The translations under genes and the position numbers were made by a program. Of a stretch of 64,000 nucleotides of DNA, positions 57,201-64,000 are shown one piece after another. Every line of letters begins with the position of its first letter. The first letter of the stretch is position 1. Origin of the DNA: Streptomyces griseosporeus (GTDB lineage: Bacteria; Actinomycetota; Actinomycetes; Streptomycetales; Streptomycetaceae); the NCBI RefSeq assembly GCF_014656055.1, contig NZ_BNBR01000005.1:62001-126000 (forward strand). The letters are read 5' to 3'. The notes beneath the pieces were generated by a model, which saw only the letters and a program-made list of their open reading frames with translations, was not told the DNA's origin and did no database searches.

Positions 57201-58885
57201 CGCAGGGGGTGGCCGGGCAGCAGGCGGGTGCGTCGCTTCCGGGGCAGCAGGTCGTCATGGCGCCGGGGCAGCCGATCGCCCCCGTGCCGGGACAGCCTTC
57301 CGTACCCCTCGCCGCGCAGGTCCCGGCGCAGGCCGGTGCGCCCGCGCAGGTGCCGGGTCCGCAGCCGGTGCCCGCCCAGGGTCTGCCCGCGGCTCAGGCC
57401 GCGGCACCGCAGCCTCCCGCAGCTCAGGCCGCCGCACCGCAGCCGCCCGCAGCCCAGGTCGGGCCCCCGCCCGCCCCCGCCGAGCACCCCTCCGGGCACG
57501 TCCATGTGCCCCCGCAGGCGGGCGTACCCGGGCCGCTCCCGCAGAGTGGCGCGCCCGGTCCGCTCCCCCTCCCCGCCGAAGCGCCGGCGGCCCCGCCGCA
57601 GGGCACGTCCGCCCCGCTGCCGCCGACCAGCACCCCGAGCACGGGCACGCCTCTCCCCCCGGAGAACCCGATGCCCGCCGGGTCCCGCCCCGCGCACCCG
57701 CTGCCCACCGAGGCGGCCGGGGCCGCGGCGGACCCCGGTTCGACGCAGGGGCGGGCGATCAGCGTGCGGACGCTGGGGCAGGGCGTGCCGTTCACCCGGC
57801 AGGCCGCCCAGGTGCAGCAGCCCGGCCCGGCCGGGGCGACCCCGCCCCCGCAGACGCCGGGCGGCGGCGGACGGCGGCGCAAGCTGGGCACGCCCCCGGA
57901 CCCGGCGGCCCGGCCGCACCCGTCCGCCGAGCAGACGCCGGCCGCCGCCCAGCCCTCCCCGCAGCAGCCACCGCAAGCCCAGCCCGCGCAGCCCTCCCTC
58001 CCCGGTCAGCTGCGGCTCGCTCCCGGGACCGAGGGGGCCGGACGGTCGTACGCCATAGGGGCTCCGGACGAGAACGCGGCCGAGGGGCCCGAGCCGCTCG
58101 ACGGGCCCGGCGGTGCCGTGGAGGTCGCGGATACCCCGCGCCCGCAGCCGATGGACGACGAGCTGCCGCCGGAGCCGCTGGACAATCCGCGCCGGCTGCT
58201 GGTGTGGCCGGCGCCGGACGTGAGCACGCAGCAGGCGCTCAGCGACCGCGGCTACCGGCCGGTCATCGTGCACTCGCGCGAGGAGGTCGACGCGCAGATC
58301 GCGGCGTTCCCGGCGGCGCTCTTCGTGGACCCGCTGACCGGGCCGATCACGCGGACCGCGCTGCAGTCGCTGCGGCAGGCGGCGGTCGCGGCCGAGGTGC
58401 CGGTGATGGTGACGGCCGGGCTGGGGCAGGCGACGCGGGAGGCGGCGTACGGCGCCGATCCCGCCGTGCTGCTGAAGGCGCTGGCGCCGCGCGACAGCGA
58501 GCAGCATCCGCCGCGGGTGCTGCTCATCGAGGAGCACGCGGAGATCGCGCTGGCGCTGACGGCGACGCTGGAGCGGCGCGGGATGCAGGTGGCGCGGGCC
58601 GCGAGCGACGCGGACGCGGTGGCGCTGGCGGGGCAGTTCCGGCCGAACCTGGTCGTGATGGACCTGATGCAGGTGCACCGGCGGCGGGCCGGGATCGTGG
58701 ACTGGCTGCGGGCGAACGGGCAGCTCAACCGCACCCCGCTGGTCGTCTACACGGCGGCCGTCGACCCGGCGGACCTGCCGCGGCTGGCCTCCGGCGAGAC
58801 GGTGCTCTTCCTCGCCGAGCGGTCGACCAGCCCGGAGGTGCAGGCGCGGATCGTGGATCTGCTGGCCCGCATCGGCACGAACTGA
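54254..58885 (+). CDS. Large PAS / histidine-kinase-like protein with receiver-like C terminus (probably pseudo-kinase)
   Basis: 1543 residues, no membrane helix. Two PAS domains (about 5-135 and 145-260) are followed by a charged coiled coil (EEKEAAEKRHAEELERLSEEHA). Then comes a kinase-like region whose H-box position reads LLGTSLRGPLDEL, with Thr where SHELRTPL has His. The ATPase-like part (LAVALAHLVADVAGVDATGN, VRIEVRGPYAGGDPVHQPIVRGIVRAHGG) is also degenerate. A Pro/Ala/Gly-rich linker of about 600 residues (560-1270) carries seven Arg clusters such as TGRRRRA. The C terminus has two receiver-like folds; the second has Asp in LVVMDLMQVHRRRAGIVDWL but Glu-Glu in LLIEEHAE and no Lys in LFLAERSTSP. 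GTG 54254 follows GGGAGGA. Confidence 0.88.
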   Translation: MSSRPPRGAARLAAILDALPDALVLVNANGTVVNANAIALEAFEAPGTALVGRGLLDLLPQFDSKLIPGSMRRPDHIDPRARTKPTRMIARRTDGTEFPVEVTSANLENSQQTYDSYGYSGDELLMLVVRDLSGTIDTEAELARSQRQTEMILRAASEGVVGTDTDGRIVLVNPAAAQILGYRASDLGGKELHTLVLHSRADGSPFPYDDSALADTLRSGRKHRVRGQVLWSKSGDKVPVDLTTAPVRDGDQLVGAVMTFLDRRPYDAVVEEKEAAEKRHAEELERLSEEHASDLTALRQQHVTELEELHEKHAEEIAAADERYAALGEREKDRYEALAARHEQLLTLLGTSLRGPLDELRRELSALAADDAGQLWPEANQVLHHLSAGYSRITTLIDNVLAYQRLDADGQAVSRARVMLDAVVAAGVDGAVELIGPGRVQFAVHAPPIEAEVDPQRLAVALAHLVADVAGVDATGNAPVSAGGYMDNTVVVAAAQRGEVVRIEVRGPYAGGDPVHQPIVRGIVRAHGGVLQTHEVPGMSGSAYVLEVPIGGGAGAVTAEAAADGAVAAGTPVEAPAHGSEGGEAGGRRRARRASVDAFLDSDEQGGTAGTGDAAGSGGTAVEAAPPTGRRRRRAAAPAAELPPEAPEAPEAPEAPAGTEVAVSGGTGRRRRAIEPAAPAAPGAPAEGAVVTADEHAAGAAAVGTGLGGTVPPQGVPASGGRRARRADGQAVDPAGQQHALPPALPAPGAEGAEGAPASEQSQPTGRRRRALAAAAERAAAQEAGPRTVFALPPADADRPVGAGEATGADAVGVVGETSGAGTATGAVPVPGAPGAPAMPGAGPAAPGPSPAVPGAPGMPGAGPAAPGVPGAPAMPGAGPAVPGAPGMPVAPGAGPAVPAPGPAVPAPGPAVPGPGPAVPPSGAHGDPAADHGRHDAVPHDQSADHTPPQPHPTAAPTGRRRRAVAGGPGEVPQAGVVPTVPAQGVAGQQAGASLPGQQVVMAPGQPIAPVPGQPSVPLAAQVPAQAGAPAQVPGPQPVPAQGLPAAQAAAPQPPAAQAAAPQPPAAQVGPPPAPAEHPSGHVHVPPQAGVPGPLPQSGAPGPLPLPAEAPAAPPQGTSAPLPPTSTPSTGTPLPPENPMPAGSRPAHPLPTEAAGAAADPGSTQGRAISVRTLGQGVPFTRQAAQVQQPGPAGATPPPQTPGGGGRRRKLGTPPDPAARPHPSAEQTPAAAQPSPQQPPQAQPAQPSLPGQLRLAPGTEGAGRSYAIGAPDENAAEGPEPLDGPGGAVEVADTPRPQPMDDELPPEPLDNPRRLLVWPAPDVSTQQALSDRGYRPVIVHSREEVDAQIAAFPAALFVDPLTGPITRTALQSLRQAAVAAEVPVMVTAGLGQATREAAYGADPAVLLKALAPRDSEQHPPRVLLIEEHAEIALALTATLERRGMQVARAASDADAVALAGQFRPNLVVMDLMQVHRRRAGIVDWLRANGQLNRTPLVVYTAAVDPADLPRLASGETVLFLAERSTSPEVQARIVDLLARIGTN

Positions 58886-58900
58886 GATACCGGACTGCGC

Positions 58901-59479
58901 CTACGTGGCGACCAGCCGGCGGGCCGCCTCCTTCACCGAGGCGCGCAGCCGGCTGCGGTCGGTGTCGTCCGGGCCGACCAGGATGCGGCTCATCTGCGGC
59001 ACGACGGCCGTCCAGTTGGCCACCGCGATCAGCAGGAACAGCAGGTCGCCGGGGGCGAAGGCGTCGGTGATCACGCCGCGTTCCTGGGCGTCGCGGACGG
59101 CGGCGACCTTGCGGGCGTAGTGGTCCTGGCGGGCGGCCTCGTCGGGGAGGTCGGCGGTGCCGTACTCGATGCCCTCCCAGAAGAGCAGGCGCAGGAACTC
59201 GGGGTGGGCGGCGTGGTAGTCCATCAGGCGGTCGATCCAGCCCTCGATGTCGTCCGGGTCGACCGGGACGGAGGCGGCGAGGTCGACCAGGCTGCGGCCG
59301 AGGACCTGGGTGAACAGCTCCTGCTTGTTGCCGAAGTAGGCGTAGATCAGCTGCTTGTTGGCCTTGGCCTGGCCCGCGATGCGGTCGATGCGGGCGCCCG
59401 CGATGCCGTGGCGGGCGAACTCGGCGACCGCCGCCTCGAAGATCCGGGCCTTGGTGGCCTCGGGGTCTCTGACTGCCAT
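58901..59479 (-). CDS. TetR/AcrR family regulator
   Basis: A 192-residue repressor, MAVRDPEATKARIFEAAVAEFARHGIAGARIDRIAGQAKANKQLIYAYFGNKQELFTQVLGRSL giving the HTH. The C-terminal ligand domain contains LMDYHAAHPEFLRLLFWEGIEYG and APGDLLFLLIAVANWTAVVPQMSRIL. ATG at 59479 is chosen over a longer frame to 59563 that runs through operator sequence. It is divergent from an MFS gene, with two palindromic operators in the gap. Ends 15 bases from the stop of the large kinase-like gene (convergent). Confidence 0.94.
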   Translation of the reverse strand: MAVRDPEATKARIFEAAVAEFARHGIAGARIDRIAGQAKANKQLIYAYFGNKQELFTQVLGRSLVDLAASVPVDPDDIEGWIDRLMDYHAAHPEFLRLLFWEGIEYGTADLPDEAARQDHYARKVAAVRDAQERGVITDAFAPGDLLFLLIAVANWTAVVPQMSRILVGPDDTDRSRLRASVKEAARRLVAT

Positions 59480-59501
59480 GGGAGCAGCGTACCGCCGTAA
59501 C

Positions 59502-59578
59502 CAACCAACTGTTTGGTTGACAGGGAATCGACGGGCGGCGCAGAGTGTTGGGCCTATCACCAACCAACCAGTTAGTTG
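59502..59578. promoter_or_regulatory. Two TetR operator candidates between tetR and MFS genes
   Basis: Site 1: CAACCAA-CTGT-TTGGTTG at 59502-59519, a perfect 7-bp inverted repeat. Site 2: AACCAACCAGTTAGTT at 59562-59577, a near-palindrome of the same sequence. They lie 23 bases from the tetR start and 32 from the MFS start. Confidence 0.75.
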
Positions 59579-59608
59579 CTAGAGCCGGCTCGAAGGAGTC
59601 CGTCACTC

Positions 59609-60826
59609 ATGCCGTCCCCAGCCCCGTCCCGAGCCACGACCAGGACCCCGGCGATGACCGTCGCCGCGCCGCAGCGGGCGGACCGCCGGTCCACCCTCTT
59701 CCTCCTCCTCATCGCCGTCTGCACCGCCGTCACGGCCGCCAACATCTACCTCGCGGCGCCGCTCCTCCCGCTCATCGCCCGGGACAACGGCACGACCGCC
59801 TCGGCCGTCGCCTGGATCGCCTCGGTCGCGCAGCTCGGCTACGCCGTCGGCCTGCTCTTCTTCGCCCCGCTCGGCGACAGCGCGAACCGGCGCCGGCTGG
59901 TCGGCGGGCTGACCGTGGTCACCACGGTCGCGCTGGTCGCGGCGGCCGTCGCGCCGGGTACGGGGGCGCTGGCGGTGGCGGTGTTCGTGGCCGCCGCGGC
60001 GACCGTCATCCCTCAGCTGCTCGTGCCGCTGGTCGCCCAGCGCGCCCCGGCCGAGCGCCGGGCCCGGCATGTCGCCGCGGTCATCGCCGGCCTGTTCACC
60101 GGCATCGTCGCCGCCCGGGTGGTCGGCGGGCTGGCCGGGCAGGCGTTCGGCTGGCGCTGGGTCTTCGCGGGCTCGGCCGTCCTCACCCTCGTGCTGGGCC
60201 TGGCCACGGCCGTGGTCCTGCCCTCCGAGCACCGCCCGCGCACGGGCTCGCTGCTCTCCGGCATCGCCGCGCTGCCCGGCCTGATGCGCCGCTCGCCGGA
60301 CCTGTGGCGGGCGTGCCTGCGCCAGGCGGGCATGTTCGGTGCGTGGAGCGCGCTGTGGACGTCGCTGGCGCTGCTGCTGACGGGTCCGGCGTACGGCCTG
60401 TCCACCGCGACGGCCGGCCTGTTCGGCCTGTTCGGCCTCGCGTCGAGCGCCGTCGCTCCGCTGGCCGGCGGTCTGGTGGACCGGTTCGGCGCGCAGAAGG
60501 TCGTACGGTCGGCGTATCTGCTGGCCGCGGTGTCCGTGCCGCTGTTCTGGCTGGGCGGGCACGTGATGGCGGCGCTGTGGGTGGCGGCGCTGGCGATCCA
60601 CGCGGCGCTGGTCGCCTCCCACGTCGCCAACCAGACCCTCGCCCTGACGACCACCTCCACTCCGGCCGCCGCCAACACGGCGTACGTCGTCAGCGGCTTC
60701 GCGGGCGGCGCCCTCGCCTCCCTGCTCGCGGGGCCGGCCTTCGGCCACTTCGGCTGGGGCGGGGTGTGCGCGGTGGCGGGGCTGTGGCTGGTGATCGGAT
60801 GGGGGGCGACCGCGGTACGACGGTGA
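59609..60826 (+). CDS. MFS transporter, DHA1-like
   Basis: A 405-residue 12-helix transporter. After a Ser/Pro/Thr N terminus come helices such as STLFLLLIAVCTAVTAANIYLAAPLLPLIA and VGLLFFAPLGDSANRRRLV (motif A). QRAPAERRARHVAAVIAGLFTGIVAARVVGGLAGQAFGWRWVF is the central region. The second half reads YGLSTATAGLFGLFGLASSAVAPLAGGLVDRFGAQKV through GFAGGALASLLAGPAFGHFGWGGVCAVAGLWLVIGW. ATG at 59609. Regulated by the divergent TetR through two operators in the gap. Substrate unknown. Confidence 0.93.
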   Translation: MPSPAPSRATTRTPAMTVAAPQRADRRSTLFLLLIAVCTAVTAANIYLAAPLLPLIARDNGTTASAVAWIASVAQLGYAVGLLFFAPLGDSANRRRLVGGLTVVTTVALVAAAVAPGTGALAVAVFVAAAATVIPQLLVPLVAQRAPAERRARHVAAVIAGLFTGIVAARVVGGLAGQAFGWRWVFAGSAVLTLVLGLATAVVLPSEHRPRTGSLLSGIAALPGLMRRSPDLWRACLRQAGMFGAWSALWTSLALLLTGPAYGLSTATAGLFGLFGLASSAVAPLAGGLVDRFGAQKVVRSAYLLAAVSVPLFWLGGHVMAALWVAALAIHAALVASHVANQTLALTTTSTPAAANTAYVVSGFAGGALASLLAGPAFGHFGWGGVCAVAGLWLVIGWGATAVRR

Positions 60827-60953
60827 GCCGAGACCGAACTGCCGCACGGACGCCGCCTGTCGGCTACCTGGCCGGAACCGGCCGCCCATAACATGCGCTG
60901 CGCGCGCCGCCCGGGGAGGCGGCGCGCGGTCCGTTCATGAGGGGGGTTCTTCC

Positions 60954-61844
60954 GTGTTCGTCCTGTCCGTGCTGCTGCTCATAACGGCGGTTGTGCTGTT
61001 CGTCGCGGGCCGTGGCCGCACCCCGGCCAGAAACTGGCGGCTGTGGGCCTGGGTCAGCGCCGCCGGGGGGCTGCTGGCGGGGCTGTACGCCTGCGTGTAC
61101 GTGGTGAGCGCGTACGAGGTCGGCGTGCCGGTCACGTTCGGGAAAATCGGTTCACCACTGCCGTCGGGGGTCCACTTCAAGTCACCGTTCACCGACGTCA
61201 CGTCCTTCTCGACGCGCCCGGTCGACCTGAACCTGAACGACAAGGAGACGGTCGAGGTCCGCTCCTCGCAGGGCGGGGTGCTGTACGCGGACGTCACCAT
61301 CAAGTGGGCCGTGGTGCCGGCGAAGGCGGTCGCGCTCTACCGGCTGGCGGGCAGCCAGGACGCGATCGAGCAGCGGCTGGTGCTGCCGGACAGCCGCGAG
61401 ATCGTCCGCAACGTCTTCGCGCGCCACACCAGCGAGGAGGGCTATGCCTCCGCGCGTGAGCGGATCGGCGCGGAGATCGAGAGCGCGGTCAAGGAGCGGC
61501 TGGCGTCGCGGGGGATCGACGTCACGGCCGTGAACCTGCGCAATGTGAAGCCGTCGGAGAAGCTCCAGGAGCAGATCGACAAGAAGATCCAGCAGGAGCA
61601 GGCCACCGAGCGGGCCGTGGAGGCGTCCCGCACGGCCAAGGCGGAGGCGGAACGCAAGCGCATCGAGGCGGAGGGCACGGCCCGCGCCAACGAGATCGTC
61701 GCCAGGTCCCTCACCGACAAGGTCCTCTACAACCAGTGCCTGGAGGCCTACCGCGAGGCCGCCAGATCCCACCCGGTGTACGCGGTGCCGTGCGGGACGG
61801 GGGCCGGGGGGACGCCGGTGATCGTGGACGGCACGAAGAACTGA
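60954..61844 (+). CDS. SPFH/prohibitin family protein
   Basis: A 296-residue membrane-anchored protein. An N-terminal helical hairpin (FVLSVLLLITAVVLFVAG and LWAWVSAAGGLLAGLYACVYVV) precedes the SPFH/band-7 domain: VGVPVTFGKIGSPLPSGVHFKSPFTDVTSFSTRPVDLNLNDKETVEVRSSQGG and DSREIVRNVFARHTSEEGYASARERIGAEIESAVKERLASRGIDVTAVNLRNV. A coiled coil rich in Glu/Lys (EQIDKKIQQEQATERAVEASRTAKAEAERKRIEAEG) follows. It ends near VYAVPCGTGAGGTPVIVDG. GTG at 60954. Such proteins scaffold membrane microdomains; the partner is unknown. Confidence 0.92.
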   Translation: MFVLSVLLLITAVVLFVAGRGRTPARNWRLWAWVSAAGGLLAGLYACVYVVSAYEVGVPVTFGKIGSPLPSGVHFKSPFTDVTSFSTRPVDLNLNDKETVEVRSSQGGVLYADVTIKWAVVPAKAVALYRLAGSQDAIEQRLVLPDSREIVRNVFARHTSEEGYASARERIGAEIESAVKERLASRGIDVTAVNLRNVKPSEKLQEQIDKKIQQEQATERAVEASRTAKAEAERKRIEAEGTARANEIVARSLTDKVLYNQCLEAYREAARSHPVYAVPCGTGAGGTPVIVDGTKN

Positions 61845-61960
61845 GGCGGGGTCGGAGCGAAGGTTGCAGGCGGGGGACGCTCGCCTGGGCCTTTGCGCGG
61901 CCCGGGTGAGGGCTTCGCTCCGATCACCGCGCTGCGCTCCGGCTCACCTCCGCAGGGCGA

Positions 61961-61988
61961 ACGGCCCCCGGCAGTCGCCAGGGGCCGT
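61961..61988 (-). terminator. Hairpin downstream of the acyl-CoA ligase
   Basis: ACGGCCCC (61961-61968) pairs with GGGGCCGT (61981-61988), with an inner GGC/GCC pair and four-base loop, 20 bases beyond the ligase stop on the minus strand. Confidence 0.75.
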
Positions 61989-62007
61989 GCCGCCGTGGAC
62001 GCGGGCG

Positions 62008-63663
<1,656 letters not shown>

Positions 63664-63721
63664 GGCGTCCTCCATGGCGACATTGCCTACGCGGCGGTAG
63701 CGGGTTGCGCTGATTCTGCGC

Positions 63722-63739
63722 ACATACCGCGCGGTATGT
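63722..63739. promoter_or_regulatory. 18-bp perfect palindrome upstream of the acyl-CoA ligase
   Basis: ACATACCGCGCGGTATGT is a perfect palindrome 59 bases before the ligase start. The form ATACCG-CGGTAT is typical of TetR-family operators that control fatty-acid genes. The cognate regulator is not in the window. Confidence 0.65.
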
Positions 63740-63789
63740 CACTAGGGAGCGATGATCGATCACCGCACATCAAGGGGCACGAAGGCCCA

Positions 63790-64000
63790 CTACCGAACAA
63801 GCCCCAGCTCAGGGTCGTCTCTCAGCTTGCCCAGCGCGCGCGACACCGCCGACTTCACCGTGCCGATCGACACGCCGAGCACCTCCGCCGTCTGGGCCTC
63901 GCTGAGATCCTCGTAGTAGCGGAGCACGACCATCGCCCGCTGCCGGGCCGGCAGTTTCATGATCGCCCGCCACATCGCGTCGTGCAGCGCCTGTCGCTCG
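63790..64000 (-). CDS. RNA polymerase sigma factor, SigE (ECF) family (partial)
   Basis: Only the C-terminal 70 codons are in the window; the start lies beyond 64000. Region 4 is clear: WRAIMKLPARQRAMVVLRYYEDLSEAQTAEVLGVSIGTVKSAVSRALGKLR, ending DDPELGLVR. The wording LPARQRAMVVLRYYEDLSEAQTAEVLG fits the actinobacterial SigE family of small sigma-70 factors. TAG stop at 63792-63790. The rest of the operon, such as an anti-sigma gene, is outside the window. Confidence 0.88.
   Translation of the reverse strand, partial: ERQALHDAMWRAIMKLPARQRAMVVLRYYEDLSEAQTAEVLGVSIGTVKSAVSRALGKLRDDPELGLVR

Noticed and set aside
53165..58678. 1837-codon minus-strand ORF opposite the kinase-like gene
   Set aside because: It is antisense to a clear PAS/receiver protein, is made of Arg/Gly/His low complexity, and also covers the tRNA-Ser. 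It is a high-GC shadow frame.

Overview
The window is high-GC (about 70-72 percent) actinobacterial chromosome and is almost certainly Streptomyces. The signs are the third-position G/C bias that produces long antisense shadow ORFs, many GTG starts, Lsr2, a subtilisin-inhibitor protein, an iron box of the DmdR/IdeR type, developmental-type SigF/SigN sigma factors, and dispersed repeats I recognise as typical of Streptomyces genomes. It reads as conserved core chromosome with small accessory modules. I see no integrase, transposase, prophage, CRISPR array or large biosynthetic cluster.

Layout. 0-15 kb: purine genes (purQ partial, purS, purC, purD), lsr2, two tRNA-Gly loci, an ABC transporter plus two-component operon, an N,N-dimethylformamidase-like protein, a membrane protein resembling an M48 peptidase without its zinc motif, dnaX, the SRP RNA and a tRNA-Ser. 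15-19 kb: a second two-component pair and a CopC-CopD fusion that carries a dispersed repeat inside its coding sequence. 19-24 kb: divergent iron-regulated operons around a 19-bp iron box. One side encodes a cytoplasmic penicillin-acylase-family hydrolase, a siderophore-type acetyltransferase, a cupin and a short-chain dehydrogenase; the other encodes a siderophore-interacting reductase. 24-32 kb: a DNA-repair HhH protein, an HdeD-like protein, a HerA-like ATPase, a ParB-like small protein, a LytR_C protein, upp, tadA with its partner, and tRNA-Ser. 32-35 kb: sigF and a sigN-like paralogue, then a gene-free block of dispersed repeats. 35-40 kb: a MarR regulator with three operator-like palindromes, an MFS pump with a beta-sandwich tail, and a YceI protein carrying a similar domain. 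40-47 kb: response regulator, histidine kinase, GT2/GtrA and GT39 genes in one coupled operon. 47-53 kb: small accessory genes (monooxygenase, DUF2797, Bro-N, MarR plus MFS) and tRNA-Arg and tRNA-Ser. 53-64 kb: a subtilisin inhibitor, a 1543-residue kinase-like protein lacking the phospho-accepting His, a TetR/MFS pair with two operators, an SPFH protein, an acyl-CoA ligase behind an 18-bp palindrome, and a truncated sigma factor.

How the genes work together. Several modules show four-base ATGA or GTGA stop/start overlaps, so their products are probably made in fixed ratio: ABC transporter-kinase-regulator, acylase-acetyltransferase-cupin-SDR (the first junction there is an 8-base overlap), and regulator-kinase-glycosyltransferases. 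Divergent regulator/target pairs carry visible palindromes. The best candidates for something undescribed are the iron-box operon, the pseudo-kinase with regularly spaced Arg clusters, the MFS/YceI pair sharing a domain, and the repeat embedded in the CopCD gene. All functions are inferred from reading the translations; no database search was run.
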